A stretch of DNA of 40,481 nucleotides from assembly GCA_944381315.1 (NCBI GenBank), contig CALWKR010000039.1, positions 1 to 40,481 of the forward strand, given 5' to 3'. Positions 6,847 through 14,187 of the stretch are shown piece after piece. A model generated the notes under the pieces. It saw only the letters and a list, made by a program, of their open reading frames with translations, had not been told where the DNA came from and ran no database searches. The first letter of the stretch is position 1. Each line of letters opens with the position of its first letter. The stretch comes from an uncultured Christensenellaceae bacterium. Lineage in GTDB: Bacteria; Bacillota; Clostridia; Christensenellales; UBA3700. The translations under genes and the position numbers were made by a program.

Positions 6847-7791
6847 ATGAACGAGAATCTCATCGACAACAACGCTCCTCTGCTCTGCGTCAAGGATCTG
6901 CACAAGAGCTTCGGCTCCACGCAAGTTCTCAAAGGCGTCTCTTTCGACCTGCACAAGGGCGAAGTGCTGTCCATAATCGGGCCGAGCGGAGGCGGCAAAT
7001 CTACATTGCTGCGCTGTCTCAACTTTCTCGAAACGCCCGAGTCGGGCACGATCTCGGTGGGCGGCGAAACGCTGTTCGACGCGTCGGCGAAGATGTCGCG
7101 CAAGGAGTCGGATCTGAGGATCAAGCGATTGCACTTCGGATTGGTCTTCCAGTCTTTCAACCTCTTCCCCCACTTCAACGCGCTCCAAAACGTCGCGCTC
7201 GCACCGCAGCTGCTGCACGGCGGCAACAAAGCCGAAAAGCGCGAAGCAAAGAAGAAGAACGCCGCCGTATTGGCAAAAAAGCGCCGTGAACTGCGCATCA
7301 GATTCTTTGCGCGCTGGCTGCACGAAAATCCTTTCAAACTGTGGAACGAGCTGGGCGGCGAGCTCAACGAGCTCAAACACAGACTGAATGCCGAGCAGTC
7401 GCCCGAAGCGGCGAAGTTGCTCGAGCGCGTGGGACTTGCGGACAAGATGTACAACTATCCTTGTCAGCTCTCGGGCGGACAGCAACAGCGCGTCGCGATC
7501 GCGAGAGCGCTTGCGCTCAAGCCGGACATCCTCTGCTTTGACGAGCCGACCAGCGCCCTTGACCCCGAATTGACGGGAGAAGTGCTCAAAGTCATACGCG
7601 ATCTCAAACAGGAGCAGACGACGATGATCATCGTCACTCACGAAATGGAATTTGCGCGCAACGTCTCGGACCGCGTGATATTCGTCTCCGGCGGCGTGAT
7701 CGAAGAACAAGGCACTCCCGAAGAAGTGTTCGGCTCCCCCAAAAGCGAAAAGACCAAGGCGTTCTTGTCCAAAATGGAGGAAAAGATATGA
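6847..7791 (+). CDS. Polar amino-acid ABC transporter ATP-binding protein with a charged insertion
   Basis: A GlnQ/HisP-type ATPase that energises the transporter at the inner membrane face. Walker A GPSGGGKST (45-53), Q-loop Gln102, signature LSGGQ (208-212), Walker B ILCFDE (228-233), D-loop SALD and switch His265 are all intact. The protein has 314 residues against ~240 for the family. The excess is about 60 mostly basic and charged residues (about 124-183), inserted between the Q-loop and the signature, where relatives have only a short helical linker leading to 'LLERVGL'. The ATG at 6847 is the natural start, one base after the permease stop. The last bases overlap the next gene (ATGA). 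Confidence 0.93.
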   Translation: MNENLIDNNAPLLCVKDLHKSFGSTQVLKGVSFDLHKGEVLSIIGPSGGGKSTLLRCLNFLETPESGTISVGGETLFDASAKMSRKESDLRIKRLHFGLVFQSFNLFPHFNALQNVALAPQLLHGGNKAEKREAKKKNAAVLAKKRRELRIRFFARWLHENPFKLWNELGGELNELKHRLNAEQSPEAAKLLERVGLADKMYNYPCQLSGGQQQRVAIARALALKPDILCFDEPTSALDPELTGEVLKVIRDLKQEQTTMIIVTHEMEFARNVSDRVIFVSGGVIEEQGTPEEVFGSPKSEKTKAFLSKMEEKI

Positions 7792-8075
7792 GCGGCGCAA
7801 CCGAAGATCTCAATGCGCTCTGCAACGCGTTTGCCGCGCTGACCGATCCCGAGGACGTGAAAGCGCTCCTTGCGGACCTGTGCACCGCCGGCGAAACCGA
7901 ACAGATGGCATGCCGCCTGCGCGCGGCGACTCTGCTGCTCGAGGGCAAGACATATGCGCAGATCACCGAAGAAACGGACATCTCGTCGGCGACGCTCTCG
8001 CGTGTATCCAATTGCGTAAGACGCGGTTCGGGCGGCTATGCCAAGGTGTGGCAACTGCTCCGAAAATCGGATTGA
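7788..8075 (+). CDS. YerC/YecD family TrpR-like regulator
   Basis: A 95-residue protein of the YerC/YecD family, related to the Trp repressor fold. It shows the characteristic helix-turn-helix 'GKTYAQITEETDISSATLSRV' region near residues 52-72, preceded by 'TEQMACRLRAATLLLEG'. It overlaps the ATPase stop codon (ATGA), so it is the last gene of the amino-acid transporter operon and is translationally coupled to it. An autoregulatory or amino-acid-responsive role is plausible. No operator could be identified with confidence at the operon promoter. Confidence 0.9.
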   Translation: MSGATEDLNALCNAFAALTDPEDVKALLADLCTAGETEQMACRLRAATLLLEGKTYAQITEETDISSATLSRVSNCVRRGSGGYAKVWQLLRKSD

Positions 8076-8086
8076 ACAAAAAAACA

Positions 8087-8113
8087 AGCGGCTCGAAAAT
8101 GAGCCGCTTTTTT
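8087..8113 (+). terminator. Bidirectional rho-independent terminator
   Basis: Perfect 8-bp stem AGCGGCTC/GAGCCGCT (8087-8094, 8101-8108), loop GAAAAT, T tract on the plus strand. On the minus strand the stem is followed by TGTTTTTTTG. It serves both the transporter operon and the convergent sirtuin gene. Confidence 0.9.
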
Positions 8114-8128
8114 CATGCCCGTGTGCGT

Positions 8129-8854
8129 TTAGTCCGCATTGCACTGCGCCAGCACTTCGCCTACTTTGCCGCGTATCACAAGATCTGCGCGGCTCTCTGC
8201 CGCCAATCTGTCGCGATTGATGAGCACGAGCGCGTCTCCACGGAAGAAGTCGATCAGCCCTGCCGCGGGATAGACGGACAGCGATGTGCCTGCGACGACC
8301 AACGTCTTTGCCCTCGCGATCGCAGAGACGGCTCCCTCGAGAGTCGCGTCGTCCAACGGCTCGCCGTAGAGCACGACGTCGGGCTTGACTATCTCTCCGC
8401 ACGCGTCGCACCTCGGGATCCCGTCCGCGGCGCGAATGTATCTCGCATCATAGCTCTTGCCGCATCCGACGCAATGATTGCGCATGACGCTGCCGTGCAG
8501 CTCAAAGACTTTGCGGCTCCCCGCCGCAGTATGCAGCCCGTCTATGTTCTGCGTGACGACGGCGTCGAGCAGCCCTTCCCTCTCCCAGCGCGCGCACTGC
8601 TTGTGGGCGGCGTTGGGCAGGCAGTCGAGACAGCACAGTATTGCCGATCGGTAGAAGTCGAAGAACTCGCGTGTATGCTCAAAGAAAAACTCGTGCGACA
8701 ACATCTGCTCGGGCGGATAGGCGCTCTTCTGCGCATACAGTCCGTTCGGCGAGCGGAAGTCGGGGATGCCGCTCTCGGTCGACACGCCCGCCCCTCCGAA
8801 AAATACAACTCCTCCCCGAGAGATCAGGGAGGAGAGTTTGGCGATATTATCCAT
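8129..8854 (-). CDS. cobB: NAD-dependent protein deacylase, sirtuin (SIR2 family)
   Basis: A cytosolic sirtuin that removes acyl groups from lysines using NAD+. From the chosen ATG it has 241 residues. The NAD-binding GAGVSTESGIPDFR is at 21-34, TQNIDGLH at 101-108, catalytic His at 120, and zinc-binding Cys at 128, 131, 149 and 152. The ATG at 8854 follows the upstream stop with one base between (TGA-A-ATG). A GTG three codons earlier is the alternative. Co-transcription with the GH30 gene upstream is likely. The symbol follows common usage for bacterial sirtuins. Confidence 0.93.
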   Translation of the reverse strand: MDNIAKLSSLISRGGVVFFGGAGVSTESGIPDFRSPNGLYAQKSAYPPEQMLSHEFFFEHTREFFDFYRSAILCCLDCLPNAAHKQCARWEREGLLDAVVTQNIDGLHTAAGSRKVFELHGSVMRNHCVGCGKSYDARYIRAADGIPRCDACGEIVKPDVVLYGEPLDDATLEGAVSAIARAKTLVVAGTSLSVYPAAGLIDFFRGDALVLINRDRLAAESRADLVIRGKVGEVLAQCNAD

Positions 8855-8855
8855 T

Positions 8856-10457
8856 TCAAGCACCGAAGACGAACGTCGTCACGCTGTCTTCTTCGAGAGA
8901 CAGCACGCCGTTGAACGTCGCGGTGCTCTCTTTCCAATTCTCTTGCTGGGTAGTGGTCGTCACCTGCACCTGCGTGCCTACGAACTTGTCCATGCCGTTG
9001 ATCGTCAGATCCTTGGCGGAACCGTCGTTTATCACAACGGCGACGACTCTGCCGTCCGGCTTTTTGAACACGCCGATATCGACCCCGGACCAGCCCGTCA
9101 GATCGGAGATGGGGCTGTCGACGCGCACGTCGCCGTCGTCGACAAAGCGCGTGATCTGTCCGAAGGTGTAGTAGCGCTTGAGCACCCAGATCGATTGCTC
9201 GCGCTCGCCGCTTCCGTCCCAATAGACAAGCCCGTCATTGTAGCCGCCTTTGGCGACGGACAGCCACCAGCTCCATTCGGTCGCGTCGATCATCGTCAAG
9301 TCGTAGAGCACGACTTTGGCGAGCAGCATACCGCTCTCTATCGTGTCGAACTCGCCGCTTTGGAGCTCGCAATATTCGGTCGAAGTGACGGCGAGGTCGG
9401 GGAAGTTTTTCTCCATATAGGACGCAAACTCGTTGCGGATGCGCTTGCTGTCCTCGGCGTGGTAGGCGTGCACGGAGATCTCGCCCAACTCGTCGAAATA
9501 GTCGTACTTGCTCATCGCTTCGAGATAGTCGCGGATGTCGTCTTTGATGATCGAGAACTCATAGGAGCCCGACTCGAATGCGTCGAGACGGAAGTCGGTG
9601 CCGTTCGCGGCGTTGTACGCCTGCAATTTGTTCCAGAACACGTCGTAGAACGCCGCGAGGACTTCGGGATCGTAATGGCAGCCCTCCTGCGAAGAGCCTT
9701 CGCCTCCCCACTTCCATTGCGGCTCGTTGGCAGGGCTGATCCAGATCTCTATCCCCTTGTCCTGCAAGCCGTACTTGGTCGCAAGTCCGTTGACGGAGAT
9801 GAGCAAATAGTCGCTGTACTCCTCATAAAATTCTTCTTTGAGATTGTTGTCATACTCGTTTTTGCCTGTGCACACTCCCGACTTGGTCATCAGATAGTGC
9901 GGCGAATTGGCGAAAAACACGACCTTGTCGATGTTGCCCTTGTCGAGTGCGGCGGCGAACAATCTCTGCACCTCAACGTCGCGGTTGTCAAAGTCGTAGT
10001 TGGCAGGATCGGAGAAGTCGGACGGCTCGGAATAGTTTTCCGCAATGAAGAAGCTCTCCGCTCTTCTGCCCCAATCTATCCAGCCGTTGTTGTACGGCCA
10101 GACGTTGTCGAGCGCGGCGTCTGCTGAACCGCCGCCGAGATTGTAGCGGAAGATGTTGAGCTGCAAGCCGCTGTCGCCGTAGAGCATCTCGATCGCCTTT
10201 GCCGCGTCGTCGGCATACTGCTCCGCTCCGAGCTCTTGATAGATCCAGGCGGACGACGCGCCGAAGCCTTCCACCGTCTGACGTTCTGCGTCGAGATCGA
10301 CGTTGACGCGCAAAGGCGCGTATGCGGCTATCGAATAGATGGACAGCGAGATGATCACGATGACCGCGAGCACCGCGACCGTGATCCCGACGATCTTGCC
10401 TATCTTGCGCGATCGCTCGGGTGTGAAAAATGCCGAAAATTTTTGCTTTATTGTCAT
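8856..10457 (-). CDS. Membrane-anchored glycoside hydrolase family 30 enzyme
   Basis: A 533-residue protein with a short basic cytoplasmic N-terminus, one transmembrane helix (about 21-45) and an outward-facing catalytic domain. GH30 hallmarks are 'QTVEGFGASSAW' (60-71), 'FRYNLGGGS' (103-111), the acid/base Glu245 in SPANEPQWKW and the likely nucleophile Glu361 in STEYCEL. The closest remembered members are endo-beta-1,6-galactanases and related retaining glycosidases, so it probably trims a plant or host glycan at the cell surface; exact specificity is not visible. The ATG is preceded by GAGGGAATT. A good promoter lies at 10488-10516. Confidence 0.85.
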   Translation of the reverse strand: MTIKQKFSAFFTPERSRKIGKIVGITVAVLAVIVIISLSIYSIAAYAPLRVNVDLDAERQTVEGFGASSAWIYQELGAEQYADDAAKAIEMLYGDSGLQLNIFRYNLGGGSADAALDNVWPYNNGWIDWGRRAESFFIAENYSEPSDFSDPANYDFDNRDVEVQRLFAAALDKGNIDKVVFFANSPHYLMTKSGVCTGKNEYDNNLKEEFYEEYSDYLLISVNGLATKYGLQDKGIEIWISPANEPQWKWGGEGSSQEGCHYDPEVLAAFYDVFWNKLQAYNAANGTDFRLDAFESGSYEFSIIKDDIRDYLEAMSKYDYFDELGEISVHAYHAEDSKRIRNEFASYMEKNFPDLAVTSTEYCELQSGEFDTIESGMLLAKVVLYDLTMIDATEWSWWLSVAKGGYNDGLVYWDGSGEREQSIWVLKRYYTFGQITRFVDDGDVRVDSPISDLTGWSGVDIGVFKKPDGRVVAVVINDGSAKDLTINGMDKFVGTQVQVTTTTQQENWKESTATFNGVLSLEEDSVTTFVFGA

Positions 10458-10487
10458 AATTCCCTCGTGTGGGCAACGCCCGACTTA

Positions 10488-10516
10488 ATTATAATATAAA
10501 AAACGGACGATTGCAA
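10488..10516 (-). promoter_or_regulatory. Sigma-A promoter of the GH30-sirtuin unit
   Basis: On the minus strand, TTGCAA (10516-10511), 17-bp spacer, TATAAT (10493-10488). The -35 box lies inside the stem-loop that terminates the upstream ybaK transcript. Confidence 0.7.
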
Positions 10517-10541
10517 GATTCGTTTTGTACCTAATCGTCCG
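10498..10541 (-). terminator. Terminator of the MATE-epimerase-ybaK unit
   Basis: A 9-bp stem (10533-10541 with 10504-10512), CGGACGATT/AATCGTCCG, with a ~20-nt loop and TTTTTT on the minus strand. It overlaps the next promoter. Confidence 0.75.
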
Positions 10542-10553
10542 CTTTTGTACATA

Positions 10554-11030
10554 TCATTTCTTGTCGGTCGCTATCGGAGCGAATCTCGCCGAGCATGCCT
10601 CGGCGAGTCTGCGAGGCGACAGTTCTACTTGGTGCCCCACCTTGCCTGCGCTGACGACGATGGCGTCCAGCGCGCTCGCCGACTCGTCGATGAATGTGTC
10701 GAACGGCTTCTTCATCCCTATCGGCGAACATCCGCCATGGATGTAGCCCGTCAGCGGCAACAGCTTTTTTTGGGGGATCATCGCCACGCTCTTCACTCCT
10801 GCCGCGTGCGCCGCCGCTTTGAGATCGAGCGACTTCGCGACGGGGACCACAAAGACATAATTCTTGCGATCGGAGCCCTCGGTCACGAGCGTCTTGAACA
10901 CGCGCTCCGCAGGGATGCCGACGAGCTCGGCGACCTTCTCTCCGTCCGTGACGGAGTTGTCGTATTCGTGCGCAAGGTAGCTTATGCCCTTGGCGTCGAG
11001 TATGCGCATGACGTTGGTCTTGTTCATCAT
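10554..11030 (-). CDS. ybaK: Cys-tRNA(Pro)/Cys-tRNA(Cys) deacylase, YbaK/EbsC family
   Basis: A 158-residue YbaK-type editing enzyme that hydrolyses mischarged aminoacyl-tRNA in the cytosol. The family pattern is clear: 'HEYDNSVTDGEKVAELVGIPAERVFKTLV', summarised by its conserved FKTLV block near residue 45; the substrate-pocket segment 'PVAKSLDLKAAA'; and 'GYIHGGCSPIGMKKPF' near residue 105. The ATG at 11030 overlaps the epimerase stop (ATGA) with AAGGTGAG immediately upstream. The second ATG one codon later is an equally possible start. It is the last gene of a MATE-epimerase-ybaK run. Confidence 0.93.
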   Translation of the reverse strand: MMNKTNVMRILDAKGISYLAHEYDNSVTDGEKVAELVGIPAERVFKTLVTEGSDRKNYVFVVPVAKSLDLKAAAHAAGVKSVAMIPQKKLLPLTGYIHGGCSPIGMKKPFDTFIDESASALDAIVVSAGKVGHQVELSPRRLAEACSARFAPIATDKK

Positions 11031-11905
11031 CTCACCTTCTTGATCACGGCGTGATAGTGCGCCCTCTCGCCCGGAGCCAAGCAGTTGATCCCCTCTTTGA
11101 GTGACAGCTCGGGCTGAGGATCGGCAAAGTCGTTGAGTCCCCACCACGGCTCCACACAGATAAAGCCGTCCTCGCCGCTCGGCTCGCCCCACAGCGCAAG
11201 GATGGGCGGCGACGGCAAAAAGCCTATCTCCCAAAGCGACTGTCCGCGCGTATAGAGCCTGACGTCGCGGAACGGCGCATCGCACAGCATAAGCGTACCG
11301 TATTCTCTCATCAGCGCGTCGTCTATATGCACCTCTTTTACGGGACGAAGATCCTCTTTGCCGACGACAAAGTGCCCTGCGTCGTCAAGGCGCCAAATAT
11401 GCGGCTCTATCTGTTTGCGGAATCGCAAAATATCGGTGCCCGTGTTGGTCTTGCCGCTTTTTGCACCGTCAAGCAAGAACGACGGATGAAGCCCGAAAGA
11501 ATAGTAGAGCGGCTGCTTGCCGATATTGCGGACAGTGTGGCAAGAATAGAGCTCGCGCTCTCTCAACGCGTACTCGGCGCTGTACTCGAAGTCAAACGGA
11601 TAGGACTGCTTGTCCTCATCGGTGCTGCGATAGACGAGCTTGACTCGATCGCCGTCGTTCTCCGCGACGGTCATATCGGCGCTCTTCAACAGCCCGTGGA
11701 TGGGCAGCGAATATTCTTTGCCACCGACGGTATAGCTGCCGCCGTTGAGTCTGCCGACGATCGGAAAGAGCACGGAGTCTATCCCTCCGCCGCTGTCCGT
11801 CTTGGAGACGACGCACTCCATGCCGCCTATCAAGCACGAATCCACGCATGCTCCGACGGTGTCGATCACGGCGGTCGAAGCGCCGTTGCAAAGTTTCAAT
11901 TTCAT
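11027..11905 (-). CDS. Aldose 1-epimerase family protein
   Basis: A 292-residue galactose-mutarotase-like protein that would interconvert anomers of a hexose or hexose phosphate in the cytosol. Family landmarks include 'LFPIVGRLNGGSYTVGGKEYSLPIHGLLK' (its key residues are PIVGR near 46 and the catalytic-type His in LPIHG), 'YSFGLHPSFLL' (second conserved His) and the C-terminal 'ICVEPWWGLND' Glu motif. The start at 11905 has an excellent AGGAGGAGAG site and overlaps the MATE stop (ATGA). The sugar specificity is not visible; the nearby GH30 gene might suggest galactose, but the two are separate transcripts. Confidence 0.9.
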   Translation of the reverse strand: MKLKLCNGASTAVIDTVGACVDSCLIGGMECVVSKTDSGGGIDSVLFPIVGRLNGGSYTVGGKEYSLPIHGLLKSADMTVAENDGDRVKLVYRSTDEDKQSYPFDFEYSAEYALRERELYSCHTVRNIGKQPLYYSFGLHPSFLLDGAKSGKTNTGTDILRFRKQIEPHIWRLDDAGHFVVGKEDLRPVKEVHIDDALMREYGTLMLCDAPFRDVRLYTRGQSLWEIGFLPSPPILALWGEPSGEDGFICVEPWWGLNDFADPQPELSLKEGINCLAPGERAHYHAVIKKVR

Positions 11906-13296
11906 ATCTCTCCTCCTGCGGAAGTCCCTGCGTCGGGAACTCCCGAAGACGCACGTTTTTTCATTATCTTGGGGAAGACGATCGCGAACGTGATCGTGCT
12001 CAGCACCGCCGCGCCTATATCTGCGATCGGCTCTGCGTAGAACGCCGCCTCCACCCCCAAGAACATCGGCAGCACTATCACGCTGACGGTGTACAAGACG
12101 AGCTTGCGCGTCAGCGACAGCACGATCGCAAAGCGCGGCTGTCCGAGTCCCGTGAATCCGTCCACGAACGCATATTGCAGTGCGAGCGGAATGATGCCGA
12201 TCATGTATATCCTCGCTCCCCACACGCTCTTGTCGAGCAGGTCCGGATTGTCGGTGAACAGCGTCGCGAACGGGCGAGCCAGCGCAAACGACAGCGCAAA
12301 CATTATCGTCGTGAACGCGAGGCACATGCCGACTATGCGCACTTCCGCGCGCTTGATCAGCTCGATGTTGCGCGCGCCGTAGTTGAACGAGAGCACGGGC
12401 TGCGTTCCTGTGCTTATGCCGAGCATTGGCATGGTTATCAGCGACAAAAACGCCTGCACTATCGTGGATACCGTTATCCAGTTGTCGCCGTCGGCGCCGC
12501 CGTAGCGTTGCAGGACCATATTGACGGCGATGATGATGACGCTGTCGGTCGCCATGATCGCGAACGGCGAGATCCCCATCACCGCTATGCGCCCGACTAT
12601 CTTGGCGGACGGCTTGCGGATCGCCAGCCTGCACTTGACGCCCTTGCGAGTCAAGAATACGACAACGAACAAGAAAGACAGCGTCTGCGAGAGCACAGTC
12701 GCTATCGCCGCGCCGGCAACGCCCATGTCGAACGTGAATATGAACAGTGGATCGAGGGCGATGTTGGCGACGGCGCCGATCAAGATCGTCAGCATTCCCA
12801 TGCCCGAATAGCCTTCGGCAATAATGAATTGATTGAGCCCCGTCGCGGTGATCGAGAACACGGAGCCCAGCGTATAGATGAGCAGATAGTCGCGAGCGTA
12901 GCCGTACGAATTTTCGCTCGCGCCGAAAGTCATCAGGATGGGTTTGAGCGCGCCGCAGACTATCGCGGTCACCGCGAGCGCGATCGCGACGAGCATGATC
13001 GCGGCGCAGGACAATATCTTTTGGGCACGCTTTTCGTCCCCCTCCCCGAGAGCCATCGAGAAGATGGGTGCGCCGCCCGTGCCGACCAAGAATGCGAACG
13101 ACGAGATCAGCGTCGTGATCGGAGCGCACACTCCGACGCCTGCGAGCGCGATGTCGCCGATCTCGGCGATGTTGCCGACAAAGATGCGGTCGACGATGGA
13201 ATAGAGCACGTTTACAAACTGCGCCACCATCGCCGGGACAGCCAACTTGACTACCGTCGCAAATACCCTGTTGTCCGAAAGATCGAGAGCCTTCAT
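11902..13296 (-). CDS. MATE family multidrug/polyspecific exporter
   Basis: A 464-residue, 12-helix MATE transporter that extrudes drugs or metabolites using Na+ or H+. It begins 'MKALDLSDNRVFATVVKLAVPAM' (start only) and shows the family motifs 'VDRIFVGNI', 'ALAGVGVCAPITTLISSFAFLVGTGGAP' (in part) and 'QPVLSFNYGA' after the central loop. The ATG at 13296 has AAAGGCGGAT upstream. Own promoter at 13321-13349. It overlaps the epimerase start by four bases. The substrate cannot be read from sequence. Confidence 0.92.
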   Translation of the reverse strand: MKALDLSDNRVFATVVKLAVPAMVAQFVNVLYSIVDRIFVGNIAEIGDIALAGVGVCAPITTLISSFAFLVGTGGAPIFSMALGEGDEKRAQKILSCAAIMLVAIALAVTAIVCGALKPILMTFGASENSYGYARDYLLIYTLGSVFSITATGLNQFIIAEGYSGMGMLTILIGAVANIALDPLFIFTFDMGVAGAAIATVLSQTLSFLFVVVFLTRKGVKCRLAIRKPSAKIVGRIAVMGISPFAIMATDSVIIIAVNMVLQRYGGADGDNWITVSTIVQAFLSLITMPMLGISTGTQPVLSFNYGARNIELIKRAEVRIVGMCLAFTTIMFALSFALARPFATLFTDNPDLLDKSVWGARIYMIGIIPLALQYAFVDGFTGLGQPRFAIVLSLTRKLVLYTVSVIVLPMFLGVEAAFYAEPIADIGAAVLSTITFAIVFPKIMKKRASSGVPDAGTSAGGEI

Positions 13297-13320
13297 TGCT
13301 ATCCGCCTTTTCCTCGCACT

Positions 13321-13349
13321 AATATATTACGCGGCGCGCGCAAAGTCAA
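13321..13349 (-). promoter_or_regulatory. Sigma-A promoter of the MATE-epimerase-ybaK unit
   Basis: TTGACT (13349-13344), 17-bp spacer, TATATT (13326-13321), on the minus strand. Confidence 0.7.
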
Positions 13350-13356
13350 CAAAATT

Positions 13357-13484
13357 GCGCCTATCGGGACGGATCAAACGCGTTGACGCATCCCGAAGCG
13401 GCGCACGAACGTGCGGCAAAAATGTCTTGCCGCACCGAAAATTCGCGATATGTATTGCGAAAATCGCCACGTCGCGACGCGGCG
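13357..13484 (-). other. Cluster of four inverted repeats between ktrA and the MATE gene
   Basis: The stretch between the ktrA stop and the MATE promoter has no gene but holds consecutive hairpins. They are CGCCGCGTCG/CGACGTGGCG (13465-13484, with a G-U pair only on the minus strand), TTCGC/GCGAA (13442-13461), GTGCGGCAA/TTGCCGCAC (13411-13435, perfect 9 bp) and a branched pair GCGCC/GGCGC plus CGGGA/TCCCG (13357-13404). None has a good U tract. It may be a structured 3' UTR of ktrBA or a separate RNA. Confidence 0.45.
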
Positions 13485-13490
13485 TACGGC

Positions 13491-14174
13491 TCACATCTTG
13501 GCGAGCTTGTCCGCAAATGTCTTGATCGAATCGGACATCCCCCCGATGACGATCTTGTCGCCTGCCGCAAAAGTCGTGTCGCCCGACGGCATCGAGTTCA
13601 CGCCGCCTTTGGTGATGACGATCAGCACGTTGACGTCGTACTTGTTGCGCAGATCCATCTCGGCAAGCCTCCTGCCTGCCCACACGTCGGGGACGGAGAC
13701 TTGCGCGATGCTGTAATCGGGCGTGATCGAGACGATGTCGCTGATCTGCGGCTGCGTCAGCAGTCTTGCCGTCTTGATCGCGCTGTCCGCCTCGGGGATG
13801 ATGACATAGTCGACGCCTATCTTCTCCAACACGCGCGCGTGCTTGGGGTTCTGCGCCTTGGCGACGATGTAGTTGCAGCCCATCTCCTTGCAGTTGAGCG
13901 CGGTGATGATCGACGCCTGAATGTTGTCGCCGATCGCGATGATGACGCCGTCGAATTCGGTGATGCCGATCTGGCGCAAGTTGCTCTCCTCGGCGACGTT
14001 GGTCGCGACCGCATGGGTCGCAAAATCCGCGATCTCGTAGATGCGATCTTCGTTTTGGTCGACGGCGAGGACTTCACAGCCGCTGTTGTAAAGCGCCTTG
14101 GTGAGCTCGGTGCCGAATCTGCCGAGGCCGAGAACGGCGACTTGTCTCATGTTGGACTTGGGTAGTTTGTTCAT
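13491..14174 (-). CDS. ktrA: Potassium uptake regulatory subunit (TrkA/KtrA, RCK domain)
   Basis: A 227-residue cytosolic RCK protein with an N-terminal Rossmann RCK_N domain (GLGRFG at 16-21, acidic end-of-strand Asp39 in VLAVDQ) and a C-terminal RCK_C domain (about 140-227). It would form the nucleotide-gated ring that controls the KtrB pore encoded directly upstream. The ATG at 14174 has GAGGG seven bases before it and follows the ktrB stop by 13 bp. At 227 residues it is the single-RCK KtrA form rather than the double-length TrkA. Confidence 0.95.
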   Translation of the reverse strand: MNKLPKSNMRQVAVLGLGRFGTELTKALYNSGCEVLAVDQNEDRIYEIADFATHAVATNVAEESNLRQIGITEFDGVIIAIGDNIQASIITALNCKEMGCNYIVAKAQNPKHARVLEKIGVDYVIIPEADSAIKTARLLTQPQISDIVSITPDYSIAQVSVPDVWAGRRLAEMDLRNKYDVNVLIVITKGGVNSMPSGDTTFAAGDKIVIGGMSDSIKTFADKLAKM

Positions 14175-14187
14175 TGTTCCCTCTCTT

